Below are positions 47,901-54,600 of a stretch of 64,000 bases of DNA, one piece after another. The notes beneath the pieces are model-generated. The model did not search any database, was not told where the DNA came from, and saw nothing but the letters and a program-made list of their open reading frames with translations. The stretch spans positions 352,270 through 416,269 of the forward strand of contig NZ_QNRR01000008.1 in the NCBI RefSeq assembly GCF_003315205.1, read 5' to 3'. Numbering within the stretch: position 1 is the stretch's first letter; each line of letters opens with the position of its first letter. Position numbers and translations under genes: made by a program. Source of the stretch: Roseimicrobium gellanilyticum (GTDB lineage Bacteria > Verrucomicrobiota > Verrucomicrobiia > Verrucomicrobiales > Verrucomicrobiaceae).

Positions 47901-48076
47901 TCCAGCGCGGTGTTCCAAAAGGCATTGGTGCCGTCCCAGGTACCGGCGGGAGCACCGCCACCCGCTCCGGGGGTGGTGCCGTCGATGTCCCAGTAGAGCG
48001 TCGCCGCTCGCGCGGTCGAGGAGTAGAGGCAGAAGACGGCGGCAGTGGCAAGGAGGAAGCGTCTGGTGTGCTGCAT
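35927..48076 (-). CDS. giant autotransporter-associated beta-strand-repeat surface protein with PEP-CTERM anchor
   Basis: About 4049 residues from ATG 48076, which starts a signal peptide (MQHTRRFLLATAAVFCLYSS..ARA); the frame is open 81 bases further. Almost the entire length consists of degenerate beta-strand repeats of type LTKTGAGTLTLTGTNSYGAT and ITAGTVVLGINQGIGTG, typical of autotransporter-associated beta-strand repeat passenger domains that fold as a beta-helix. The C-terminus is ALVPEPSRALLLVLGLGVVV followed by a basic MRRRRPVRR tail. This is a PEP-CTERM sorting signal processed by exosortase (encoded elsewhere), not a beta-barrel translocator. Composition is rich in Thr/Gly/Asn/Ser and poor in Cys. 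The likely role is a very long surface or matrix adhesin. It is a single gene unit. Confidence 0.93.
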   Translation of the reverse strand: MQHTRRFLLATAAVFCLYSSTARAATLYWDIDGTTPGAGGGAPAGTWDGTNAFWNTALDGTGTTAAWNNAASPFDIAVFAAGGNAARPYLVTVAGTQNIGGLVFEEGTVSLNGGTLQLSATGVNMSVASNLTASIASILSGGATSTLTKTGDGTLVLSGANTYGGQTIINAGILSISEDANLGAAPGAPVADAITFGGGTLQITGTLTPTLHANRGITINSGVVGTLQVLSASNTVTYGGLITGVVGTTFKKTGAGTLDLSADSTASMLGTVQVDGGTLRLSGNGQLAGASSFVLGNRGVLRLDNSGTNLGNRVAGPFISNGGTLDLTGNAAPTTETLGALTLNAGALTINSTAGAGGNVLTIPAITRNAGGTLYVNGTGLGAGLNQVVLTTANPLTNTILPWAVVNDGTVTRFATHGGDGTSLVAQTAGYQSAETAWTGATVNAMPTASTTTTTTRTIGSLTLNNGVDLTGPAGDRTLNIGSGGIGAILQTGGASTIANNGNNGINLVFGANEALFHVIGTLTVNRGADNSTGMSGTAGFTKSGAGTLILNTTGNITTASGGGINLNEGLLELRIANSLIATASGSLVMNMNGATLRLTNDANTVFNGAMAVNADTTILVDRVNAAATVTTHSIGGTGGGALTLAANRTLSLVSNDVTSGTAYGLTFIGAATLLGNATVDIANNGAGTGTLSLLSVNSAFTLTKAGLGDLVVTSTTAGYSGTVNVQAGRIGWNNASGSYTDSSVITGAGGIFKSGAGTVQLDGNNTFTGGITVNTGGVLAFSTVSNNDGPASNLGQGTNGITLVGGTLSFVGATNQSTNRAISMTASSGLRANGSGSITYAGAITATGNSTLTLTGTGAGTIAGGLIQDGGVADLLITSGNWTFSGAPSALTDDFVASGASTVVNLDSTGVIAWEASPASSPYFHIREGATVNLGANNAVTFAGTSILWFSDNLAATSTLNMNGFNLTVQRMEFGNLQDNFTGQIDGTGTLTVTNAAAGQGFNLFRGVINANLAGAGAIVKQGLGEVTFRGDNSGLGSTTARIDAGTLVLDYSNNNADKLSSTAALDMRGSTLKLLGDGDADTIQSVLSFTLASGGNNRIELTSGTGRSVTLNLGAITRATGAGTLRIVQPVSGGVTTTTANNATTGILGGYLTITDATGTHFARNDGSGNIVALTSTVKNDVSTWVTGDHITNDAAFTGTTNCITINSLRFDASVASTLTIGSGEVLNIASGGILVTSNVTAGPATITGGMLSSSTAELIFTQDSLAQSLTVASTITANTAVTKTGAGTLILSGNNDYTGVTQLYGGTLVASGGNAIGDVAAVVIADDQATTLQITSNEAIGRLSGGNASTGISAGTIAIGTNTLTINQVGGSANGTYGGVFTGSGAIIKNGSGLNTNLSLTGASGSGFTGTVTVNSGLLFIGGLGTMDASNFTINKSGSFMIDNNGGTRSGTRILDTATITLNSADGAWSGDTKPSGLAIRSDQGNTLNETVGVIQVNSGANYTRLEGTATNAVTAIVADDIVRSNFATLNVRGTNMTATTAQRAKLRIGTAANQTTFMNAMVGGGGGTGTKTISIVPWAIAEEFSAGLGDANMGNSLAGYISGQGFRALNLTTEYNTYAASAIATENIREVLTADLTGLASKTINALVIHNNSTAASTFNVTGIGAGGALTVTSGAMLFTLNTGATASTAHQVVLGGFDAGISVGATNEYVFHVVNPSSVATTPTLSVTINSQLISNAHITKSGRGTLVLTGNNAAGGNTRSTTINEGVLEIRDLDNIGGDTGNLVFAGGTLRLSATYAGDDLSLRTISILNGGATIDTNGLNLALGNSYGGGGNGGLTKAGAGTLTLNGTGNYTGATNITAGTVVLGINQGIGTGDLTIGATGTLDMGTFNASVGNVTLAAGTALNGSGTLSATGTFIASQGTINPSLAGSMNFIKQTASQTVVLSSGTSTYTGFTHVQNGTLSIGTLANAGSASSLGAATGDNAAIRLGSTTTAGVLLYTGDGDTTDRQIWLFGTTGGGTIDNDGTGALVLTGGVEVVQPGTKTLTLQGTAGTALDPNIISGMIDQCTGLLTVTKAEAGTWLLSGANVYSGNTNVNAGILIAGNNLAFGTSLLNLNAGTLQGDGTARTLANTVLLSLSSTIGGTSDLTFTGNFSQTSGDRTLTVNNTGITSFTGAFALDRGATNGIVTINAGTGAVVNLSNLQDGAGSGTGSLVKSGVGTLNVSNVFTIAGNLTVSAGIANFSGTGNTSIGGNATISGGTATFSGTGTTTINGNFSGNNSVTTFSGEATTINGNFSVGRNTTATVNYNTPDATLSVGSGSSNLVEIGIATTATSVATLNLSGLKQFNANVGTFSIATSTSGLSNADVTLATNNTITAATSFIFGNSNNSGLTGTNTLLFGSGTNIVTTPLFQVAVGKASPNGSTLTLATGGTFTLNNGAGVATDLHVGVNYSTGTATTPVGVMDLSGGTFIATLDELLIGQKTSGGSTGTATGTLSIGASSSNAITTNTLTIGFMAGGTSGAGLSSGTLNFGGGTFTAAGDVLMGSLANVGSVFGKLNITGGTFTIDGNITKTASTLSTSVLIVDGATTVLDMTGGTINTSQLAFLNGVINNIAAGGVTLDAFSTTNTGTGNVGDALLLRDVTLNSAVTLTGASGGAIHYESANGGNGATVNGLLSMGAVGRTFNIEDSAAAAVDFTLNGDLTGTGGFTKTGAGAMSLTGATAQTYTGATAIQDGRLILDGGADNRIASTNAVTLGAGATSGVLQLGGAAGKSDLVLDSLATLGSGTNNAVVGGHSSLSTLTLNLGANATFAGRLGGAGTNENRLNFVKNGSFELTFTSAGNINGSINVTGGVLNGGFGSSGTTITVAGGAALNFLDGTAVSRTLTGTGVVLDLGAGSSLGFEIGSAVDQILGGASATASVTGPVTIDLFSLGGISAGTYNLISMGGGGLTSGGGSYSINSAPGGFSFSLNQTDTLLQLIISAINVPTMYWRGGIDNSWSTLSGGNTNWTTDLAGTTNALATPAGSTDVIFSATNAPTIGGSINTTLDGSFTVKTLTFTANPVGVNSVVISPGALPSSSLTITPTSSTTGLDVQDNAGNITISAPVVLGADQTWSISNVNASLHISGNISGAFSLTKTGAGTLTLTGTNSYGATTISTGTVQVGNGGTTGTLGSGTVTNNSTLIFNHGTGADVTISSTINGTGTVTKTGAGRTVLAGSNGYTGKTLVNGGTLAISDESALGAAPAAFTADQLTLDGGALQAVVTMAIDDANRGITLGTNGGVFDVNASATLTVSTTLGGTGALIKAGTGTLKFGGDLTLSASTNHLIFGATNGAGASGALDLSTASATFGGNLLVQTNTATANNITIGAGESLTINGNVTIGSNLGVTSATNLTVTGAGTMNIVKAGGVVQVGGSTGATHNNATFNLSGLNSLQMNLGAAGILRIGDVSSTNTGSTGISTMILAVNNTITAGTVSVGDSGRDAQMVLRLGSGTNVINTNTLNVGNAFRSGGRLDFFTTTGTATVRALDGTSRAVMNVGVGGSGTATNASFAVDFTGHSVDLLLSTLTITDQARMGTGTVNTSFIFEAGTLDATTINISRRTTTTAATGAFNTTVDFKGGTVIVGTGGITLLTQNANTGNSGAVNSTLNITGGTVTVNGDIVQAGTGTAAHNGKLNLDGGSLDMLNHNIGGAGVAAIDNLVFASGTLKNVNEINNGADFNKTTTGTLILEGTNNYTGVTNVNAGILQVGSGSTTGTLGSNASVTIATSSTLRTSRSNTITLSQAITGLGAVDVSNTATGITVLTGNNNTYAGGTTVTSGTLLANNTTGSATGTGAVNVTATGTLGGRGFITTSGLTVASGGTLKPGDATVANGIGTLTVTGASTLSASGGSILDLQITHTNGTSTSAAANRNGDGTLNWGVILGASTVAGTSDVIDVVGALTINNTGTTTVRLSAADTGTFEIGMVWDLLDWVTVSSTNPTSYSYDFSALNLELGSLGMELDTSRFSTDGYIGIAALVPEPSRALLLVLGLGVVVMRRRRPVRR

Positions 48077-48675
48077 ACTCAGTGTGGATGAAAAGGGCTG
48101 GCCTAGGCCGGAGCGGCTGACCGAGCGCTCCATGGCGGCGACCCGGGTGGACACCACGACGCGAGCCGCACACAGTCTCTCTGCATGCGGCCTTCTTCCG
48201 GGGGTGTCAGATGGAGGAAAATGACCAAAAGGTGTCGTGCGATGGTGGCGGTAAATCCTTTGCGACTACGATGAAGTGACACCGCCCTACTTGGGTTTTG
48301 TCCTGGCAGTGTCATTCAGCACAAAAATCCCCTCGATTTTTTTCAGTCGCTCAAAAGAAATCGTAAGGCTCCGCACCCACCCTGAGAAGCCCAAATTTAG
48401 GATGGAGACTTGGGCGAGTCTGATTCGCCCTCGTGGATGCGAATATTCTTCATGCCTATGGAATTTAAGGGTGGCGCGACGTTGCGAAATGCATCATCCG
48501 CGGTCGGCCATGTCGGCTGACTCGTATCGAAAAAACTGTGGATTTTGTCCGGCGCTCCCCCTAAGCTCCTTTCAGGGGTCGGCCTTTGTTCGACCTTTCG
48601 CGCTGTCTGCGATTGGTGGCCTGTGCAGGCCGATTCCAGCGCTCGTAGCAGTCCTGAGCAGAAATGGAGGGTATC
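48077..48675. other. intergenic region upstream of the giant surface protein
   Basis: About 600 bases between the start of the giant gene and the small gene at 48676. It probably contains promoters in both directions, but no convincing -35/-10 pair was identified. Seen directly: a GGGCGA/TCGCCC short hairpin (48412-48430) and a T-rich run around 48330. No open frame here looks coding; a 181-codon frame on the + strand overlaps the small gene out of frame and is rejected. Confidence 0.5.
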
Positions 48676-48885
48676 ATGACCACTTACCGTGTTGTGCTTG
48701 CGTCCCTGGGGACCGTTTTCGTCGAAGCGGATTCGGTCATGGAAAACGAAGGCCGTGTCTCATTCTACCGCGGAGAGCATATGTGCGCCGAGTATGCGTC
48801 GGCATCGGTGCGGCGGTATGAAGCGACGGAGATGGCCCAGTGTTCATTTCCTGTGCCCGAGAGGGAAGACTCGCAGAGTCCGTGA
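48676..48885 (+). CDS. small orphan protein, paralogue of the 16765 gene
   Basis: A 69-residue protein. The start is set by a GGAGG box (48666-48670) five bases before ATG 48676, one of the few clear ribosome sites in the window. It aligns over ~50 residues with the protein at 16765: both start M-x-TYRV, have an A-D pair near residue 18, and end the common part with A-x-VR-R/G. Strand-like alternation suggests a small beta fold. It is neither secreted nor membrane-bound by sequence. The two genes are 32 kb apart, so this is a small multicopy family in this genome. Function is not recognised. Confidence 0.68.
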   Translation: MTTYRVVLASLGTVFVEADSVMENEGRVSFYRGEHMCAEYASASVRRYEATEMAQCSFPVPEREDSQSP

Positions 48886-49016
48886 GTAGAGCGAGTGATG
48901 AGCGGCTGGGAAGAGTGACATGGATCTTGCGAAGATCCGTGGTGCACTCAGGACCTTTGTAATTCGACAGGTCAAAAGTTGCCGACTCTTTCGTCCAAGC
49001 CTCTCTCAGCCAACAA

Positions 49017-49235
49017 TCAGGCGAACGTTACGGCTCCGCTTTCGTTTAGCTCTGCCTCTCCGGCCAAAATTGCTCCTTGGAACACTTCCGGAAGATTGGA
49101 AAACTCACCTTTGCATTGATTCCAAGTAGCTTGAAACTCAATAAGGCTGGAGCCATGAGCATCCAAATACTCCTCGAAAGCCGTCGTGTTCACCACACGG
49201 GCTATCCTATCGTGGAGACATTCTAGGAGTGGCAT
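49017..49235 (-). CDS. hypothetical small acidic protein in A+T-richer patch
   Basis: A 72-residue acidic protein (MPLLECLHDRIARVVNTTAF at the start) from ATG 49235, three bases after the stop of the 49239 gene on the same strand. No motif or family is recognised. Its base composition is lower in G+C than that of the neighbouring long genes and its codon use looks different. The pair with the adjacent gene suggests a small two-gene unit, such as an immunity/antitoxin-type pair acquired by transfer, but nothing in the sequence proves it. Confidence 0.5.
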   Translation of the reverse strand: MPLLECLHDRIARVVNTTAFEEYLDAHGSSLIEFQATWNQCKGEFSNLPEVFQGAILAGEAELNESGAVTFA

Positions 49236-49238
49236 AGG

Positions 49239-49484
49239 TTACTCAGAAGCTAAACTGTGAGGGGGGATTAGCAAGCCGTCCATCTCAAGCCCGCCAGCTT
49301 TTTTCAACTCGCTCAGCTTCTCGTGATTAACTACCTCTGGTTTGCCGGTATTTCCCTGAAGTTGCACAAGAGCCGCCAAAACTTTTCCTCGAGCTGGAAG
49401 GATCCTGCTGTCATTAGCTACAATTTCATCAATGGCATCTTTTAACTCTTTACTGGATAGCTCATAAAGCAAGTCTCGACCCAT
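49239..49484 (-). CDS. hypothetical small protein, partner of 49017 gene
   Basis: About 81 residues from ATG 49484; a TTG at 49505 gives seven more. It is helical and charged (LLYELSSKELKDAIDEIVAN, then RGKVLAALVQLQGN) and ends with DGLLIPPHSLASE. No family is recognised. It is followed three bases later by the 72-residue gene. Both lie in a more A+T-rich stretch between 48.9 and 49.5 kb. It could be one end of a mobile cargo unit; alternatively, the two may be remnants of a single larger protein broken by a frameshift. Confidence 0.5.
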   Translation of the reverse strand: MGRDLLYELSSKELKDAIDEIVANDSRILPARGKVLAALVQLQGNTGKPEVVNHEKLSELKKAGGLEMDGLLIPPHSLASE

Positions 49485-49589
49485 AACGGGAACGAGATGG
49501 AGCAAACTCTGGCTAAGTCAATGAGCACGTTTGGTAAGAACTCGTGTCATAACAAAGGGGGAAGAGTTCCTCCGATCGAGTCCAGTTGC

Positions 49590-49967
49590 TCACTTCTTCA
49601 CGATCTCGATCTGGCTCTTGTCATTGACGAGGATTTCCGGCTTGTCCTTGTAGATGGTGATGTCTCCGGTGATGCGAAGGTATTTCCCTTCGAGGGACAT
49701 GATGTAGTCCTTGCCCAGCTTCTCCACGGACGGCTTGGAGATGACACCGCTGAAGGTGTGGTTCGGAAATGGCGCGCCCATGTTGAGGAAGAGATTGCCC
49801 TTCGGGCTGCTGCCGACTTTCACAATGAGGCCCTCCACCGTGCCGCGTTCGCCTTCATGCTTCATGGCTTCCTCCGGCGTGTAGGCGTGGAGCGCCGTCG
49901 CGCCAGCAACACACACGAGCAGGAGGGTGAGTGCGAACGTGAGCAGGGGAGTGGTGAAGGTTTTCAT
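49590..49967 (-). CDS. exported OB-fold-like protein
   Basis: About 125 residues from ATG 49967, which begins a signal peptide (MKTFTTPLLTFALTLLLVCV...HA). The mature part forms an OB-fold-like pattern of five strands: RGTVEGLIVKVGSSPKGNLF, then FSGVIS, then KYLRITGDITIYKDKPEILV and QIEIVKK. The ending matches the C-terminal strand pattern of nucleic-acid-binding/DUF-type OB proteins attached to exported proteins (K-I/V-x-x-Y-x-x-K-x-E-I). Such periplasmic OB domains are of unknown ligand. A lipoprotein gene on the same strand lies upstream, 77 bases from its start. Confidence 0.7.
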   Translation of the reverse strand: MKTFTTPLLTFALTLLLVCVAGATALHAYTPEEAMKHEGERGTVEGLIVKVGSSPKGNLFLNMGAPFPNHTFSGVISKPSVEKLGKDYIMSLEGKYLRITGDITIYKDKPEILVNDKSQIEIVKK

Positions 49968-50044
49968 GATGGGAGGAGGTGGAACGAATGCTGACAACTT
50001 GGTCGTGGATACGTGTGTGCGAGTGCCCCTTGCTGACCGGCTTT

Positions 50045-50491
50045 TTACATTGGGTTCTGTGTCTGCCCTGGGATTTTGAATGCTTTGATGCTGTCTTCCC
50101 AACCTATTTTGGCTCCCGAGAATCCAAGAAGGTACGTGACCGGGTATCTCACGTTCTTGTACACAGTAAATCCCACAAGCCGCTCCGCCACGCCGCCTGA
50201 CTGCGGTGTACGCCGAAGCTTCTCGAAGGTGACGCGGTGTCCCACAGGCAAAATTGCGAGAATCTCGCTCTTTTCGTCATCCATGATCATTTTGCTTACG
50301 CTTATGCCATGTCGGCTCGGATCACCGTTGCGCGTCTTGTTGAGAGCATAGAGGTAAAGTGGTTTCGCGGTCTCTATCGGTTTCCCGAAGATCGGGGTGA
50401 ATCGTTCGTCACGACGGGTTTCCGTCGTCACGCAGGACGCGATCAGGAAAGTGATGCAGGAAGCGAGCAAAGTGAAGGTGCGGTTTCTCAT
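50045..50491 (-). CDS. hypothetical lipoprotein
   Basis: About 148 residues from ATG 50491, with a lipobox (LLASCITFLIASC) of which the second cysteine, before VTTET, is the likely lipidation site. The mature protein has alternating strands (PLYLYALNKTRNGDP, EILAILPVGHRVTFEKLRRT, LVGFTVYKNVRYPVTYLLGF) and is basic. No family is recognised. It would be anchored to a membrane, with the mature part in the periplasm or outside. It could be cotranscribed with the OB-fold gene downstream. Confidence 0.68.
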   Translation of the reverse strand: MRNRTFTLLASCITFLIASCVTTETRRDERFTPIFGKPIETAKPLYLYALNKTRNGDPSRHGISVSKMIMDDEKSEILAILPVGHRVTFEKLRRTPQSGGVAERLVGFTVYKNVRYPVTYLLGFSGAKIGWEDSIKAFKIPGQTQNPM

Positions 50492-50701
50492 GGGCTGAGG
50501 GAGATGCAGCAATCCATCCTACAACGTGAACGGAGGGTGTGTCTCACACGCAGACATCGAAAAGTGCTCATTTGGAAGACTTGACGGGCTTCGTGCTGGA
50601 GTTGCCACCGATGGGTGACGCATTCCCCGCACCTTCGCCATCCCCTGCGATTCAGGAAAAGCAGACGAACACCCCCACTGCGCCCCTGGCGCCCGACCCT
50701 C

Positions 50702-50887
50702 ATGAAAAAGCTCATCATTCCCCCTGCCGGACCTCCGGGACCCATCCCGGGTGACATCTCCGCCACCGAGCCGCCGAAGTCGCAGCCGGAGCGTACCCTT
50801 TCCATGGACCCGAACGTCCTCCCGGCACCACCGGTGACCGCGGCTTCTGATGAGGAACTCAAGCGGCGCAACGACGACAAGCGCTGA
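50702..50887 (+). CDS. small proline-rich hypothetical protein
   Basis: A 61-residue protein starting MKKLIIPPAGPPGPIPGDIS and ending DEELKRRNDDKR. It is almost entirely Pro/Ala/Ser-rich and looks disordered. No family is recognised, and overlapping open frames in other phases exist. The ATG is chosen because the frame ends on a charged helix just before an intergenic gap and reads in line with the 50995 gene. Treat as tentative. Confidence 0.4.
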   Translation: MKKLIIPPAGPPGPIPGDISATEPPKSQPERTLSMDPNVLPAPPVTAASDEELKRRNDDKR

Positions 50888-50994
50888 GTGACGAACTCAC
50901 GGCACTGCGCTGCACCACCCTCCTTTTTTTCGATACTCTCTGTTCCCGTTCGCGTACTGCTCTTCGTTTCTTTCATTCACTCACTGCACTTCCC

Positions 50995-51204
50995 ATGAAA
51001 ACGCATCCATCCTCCTGCACGGACAAAGCCGACGATGGTCACCACGTCACTGACCAGGAACGTATCGATGAAGCCATGCTCGAGTCCTTCCCCGCCAGCG
51101 ATCCCCCTTCTTGGACAGCGGGTGTGAGTCACGAGCCCATCCACGACGCGTGCGCGCCGGAGCCGGATGAGCTGAAGGAGCGGGGTCAGGAGGGCACGGC
51201 GTAG
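50995..51204 (+). CDS. small ESFPASDPPSW-motif protein
   Basis: A 69-residue protein with a recognisable core RIDEAMLESFPASDPPSWTA at residues 23-42. This short conserved motif occurs in a widespread family of small acidic bacterial proteins of unknown role. The rest is polar and probably disordered (DKADDGHH at the start, PEPDELKERGQEG at the end). No signal peptide or membrane segment. Position is between two unrelated small genes and a repeat-rich gap; no operon partner is clear. Confidence 0.75.
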   Translation: MKTHPSSCTDKADDGHHVTDQERIDEAMLESFPASDPPSWTAGVSHEPIHDACAPEPDELKERGQEGTA

Positions 51205-51251
51205 GATGCATTGTGTTGACTGTGCGATGTGCCAAGGTTCTTGAAGGTGAC

Positions 51252-51423
51252 TTGTGCCGAAGGCCCTGGATTGCGGCGGCCTGCTGTGGCGATGGTGACA
51301 CTCGCTCGTAGGGTGGCGTGGCCGGAAAAAATTGGCGACTGCGTCGCGGTGGAGCGTGCAGCAGGCTGCACTTGAGGAAAGCGGCAGCAGGCTGCCGCAG
51401 TCCAGGGACGCTTCGCGTCACAT
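51252..51423. repeat. dispersed palindromic repeat, family 4, copy E
   Basis: A copy with a shortened left side: GGCCCTGGATTGCGGCGGCC, then GTGACACTCGCTCGTAGG, the TTGGCGACTGCGTCGCGG block, the CGTGCAGCAGGCTGCAC palindrome and the right arm GGAAAGCGGCAGCAGGCTGC with GCAGTCCAGGGACGC. It sits in the 432-base gap before the large discoidin-module gene. No gene is present in that gap. Confidence 0.82.
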
Positions 51424-51636
51424 ATCCGGGTCAGTCGGCGATGGTGTCCCGGTGTCTCACCTATTCGTGTCAATCGGGCATGAATGTTAGAGCGTGTCGG
51501 TGATTCCCCCTTTCATCAACGTCAACGACCTCAGCCTTGACACCACGGCGGCAGGTCCCTTCGCGCTCCTGCTCGCAATATTTCGTCGTACACTTTTCTG
51601 TTTTCTCTCCCAGCTTCACCCATTAGGCTCAGAGCC

Positions 51637-54600
51637 ATGCGCACCCCCCGGCGTGGATGCATTTCCACAAGCTCGCTCACTTCACTGGTGGCCATGGAAA
51701 AACTTTCGGCAAAGACAGGTCAAAGGGCAGGGACAACGATCAGAGATGCACCTGCACACACGACGAATACACACGCACACCAGCTCCCATGGCCGCGCGC
51801 GGTGCTGGGCATGGCGTTCGCTCTGGTGCTGATGGCATGGGCCGTGGCTCCGTCTGCCTCCGCTCAATCCTCCACACCACCGCCCCCGGATCAGGAGTGG
51901 AGTGTGCGCGATGCGCAGGGCTTCCGATCACGCAACCTTTCCACGGGTCCCTTGATGCAGATTCGCATCGATGGCTCGACTCCCTCCCTGTCGAAGAGTT
52001 CCTTCCAAAGGACCTCGACGGATCGCGCGGAGAATTCCTCCAATCTCGATTTCGATGCCGACTATACTCCGCGGCAGAACATCTCCCTGCGACGCGAGAT
52101 GCGCGTGGACCCGAAGCGCCGTGCGGTGCGCATCCTCGACATCATCACCAATACGGATGCGCAGGAGCGGAGCATCCGTGTGGACTACAGCACCTCCATG
52201 AGCGAGCGCGGTAGTGTGCGCTACGGAGGCGTGCTGAATCAGGCTGGGGAATCTCGCGAATATGGCAATGGTGTTCCGGATGATACGGTGGCGGCCGTGG
52301 TCTTTGCAGAAAGGCAGGACAGCCAGGCGCTGCCGTTCTTTGTGTGGGGACAGTCCGGCGCGCGCTGGACGGTGAATGTCCAGGACGTGGGCTCCAGTGT
52401 CTCGCTCAGCTATGAGGGTGCTGTCCCGGCGAATGGAAAGATCGCCCTGCTGCACTGGGTGGGCGTGGCCGGTCTCGACAAGGGGGTAAAGCTGGAGCGC
52501 ATGGCAGATGCCTTCTGGAAGGATGGCCGCCTGGTGAATCCCATGGTGTCCGCGGAGATGGCGCCGCTGGTGGTGAATTTCACCCCGGAGGCACTGAAGG
52601 CCACCTCCACGGCGCCGTCCCTGTCACTTTCGCAACCGGCGGGACGACTGGTGCATTTCGACAAGCTGTGTGGAAAACTTTCCGTGGGTCGTGAGGAGAA
52701 GGATGTGCTGTGGATGGGGAAGGATGAGCAGCTCCGTGGAGATGTCACGGGCACGGCGGTGCAGGTAAAGATGGACAGCCGCACGCTTGAGGTGCCGCTG
52801 GCAGACATTGCCGGCATCCGTGGCGGTGGCGGGCGTGGCCGCGAGCACCGTGTGTATCTGCGGAATGGAGCGGTGCTCACCGGGCGCGCCTCTCTGGGAG
52901 AGTGTCGACTCGCGGGTGAGCTCGGCAATCTCACGCTGAATGCCGATGCGTTCGAGCTCCTGCTCCTGCGTGTGACGGCGGAAGATGGCAAGGCGCCAGA
53001 GGGCGCTGCTGCGTTTGTCGAGCTGCAGAATGGCGCCGTCCACTGGCTGGGACCGCAGGAACAGCGGGGCGTGCAACTCGTGACGGTTTTCGGAGCACTG
53101 CCCATCGCCTTCTCGGAAATCTGGTCCCTGGAGCGTCGTGCGGAGCCGCCCTTCAATCTCATTGCCACACTCGCCGATGGCAGCCGCATCCATGGCGTGG
53201 CGCAGCAACCCGTGATCACCTTCCCCGTACTCGACGCAGCAGGAAAGGTCCTGCCCACGGAAGTGCGCACGGCGGAGATCGTGCGATTCGGTTCGGCGGA
53301 TCTCCTGGCCAAAGAAATGGCACTGCCTGGAAGAGACGCTGCGCCCACAGACAAGGGCCCCGAGACCGGCAAGCTGAAGGTGGAGCCGCCCGCACGCTAC
53401 TGCTGGCTGCGGGATGGTTCGCTGCTCGTGGGCGCCATCGCCAGCCCCACGCTCACGGTGCGCACCGGAGGCAACAACGTGGAACTGAAGGCGGAGGACG
53501 TCGCACGCATGACCCTTGATGCTGCCAATGGCAATGTCGTGAGCCTTGAGCTGCGGAGCGGTGCGAAGATGCTCGGAGAGCTCGTGAGCGAATCTCTCGA
53601 GTGGCAGCTCGGCAGTCGCAAGGTCACACTGCCTGCCGGCTGGCTGCAGGAAGTGGTGCGCAAGGAGTCTGCGGTAACCACGCCCGTGGATCTGGATGCC
53701 GCACGCGCACCCGGTGAGAATGATCCGCTGGCCCTGCCCAAGGGCGTGCCAAAGGAGAATCTCGTGGAGATGAAGGTGGACTATCCCAAGGCCACCGCGG
53801 AGGGACCTTTGCGCATCTCCGGCAGTGTCAGTCTGCCACGTCTGGACAAGTGTGATGAAGAGAGTGTGAAGAAGCGCCTCACCTTCCTGGTGCCGAAGGG
53901 AACGACCAATGCCGCCTTGAAAAGGCCCGTCACCGTTTCCGCACCGGACTCCGCCGTGGGCGTGCTGACGAACATCACCGATGGCAGCGCGAAGGACGAT
54001 GGCGGCGAGCAGGTGGCTCTGGAGGGCGGAGTGCAGTGGATGCAGATCGATCTGGGCGAGCCCCACCACATCTGGAAGGTGCTGCTCTGGCACTACCATC
54101 GCATGCCTGTGGTGTATCAGGATGTGATTGCCATGGTGTCCAATGACCCGGACTTCCGCAAGGACGTGAAGGTCATCTTCAACAATGACCATGACAACTC
54201 CTCCAACCTCGGCGCCGGACCGGACATCGCCTACGTGGAGACGAACTACGGCTGGCTCATGGATGGCGCGGGAGCGCAGGGGCGCTACGTCCGCTTCTAC
54301 AGCAATGGAAACTCCTACTCCGAGAAGAACGACTATCTGGAGGCCATGGTATTCGGCACGCCCGTGTCGCCGAAAGTGGCCGCGCCCGATGCCTCTGCTC
54401 CCACGGTTTCCACCACCCATGCTGCCGGACCGGGCATCACCCCGCCCAAGACTCTCTCTGCGCCCGCCTCTGGGTCGCCCGCTCCCCAGCTCCTCACAAA
54501 GCCGACGCCCGCGCAGCTGGCCTCGACCGCCGCGCACAAGGCGCCTCGGGATCCCCTGGCCCTGCCACCGGGTATTCTAGAGAACGCACAGATCACCATC

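Noticed and set aside
48276..48821. + strand frame of 181 codons upstream of the small gene at 48676
   Set aside because: Overlaps the better supported small gene out of frame and has no domain or ribosome site; composition resembles non-coding DNA.
49976..50200. + strand frames between the OB-fold and lipoprotein genes
   Set aside because: They lie antisense to the lipoprotein gene, which has a clear lipobox.
50488..50976. - strand frame (162 codons) covering the proline-rich small gene region
   Set aside because: Arg/Ser/Gly-rich without recognisable domain; overlaps the lipoprotein start and has no ribosome site.
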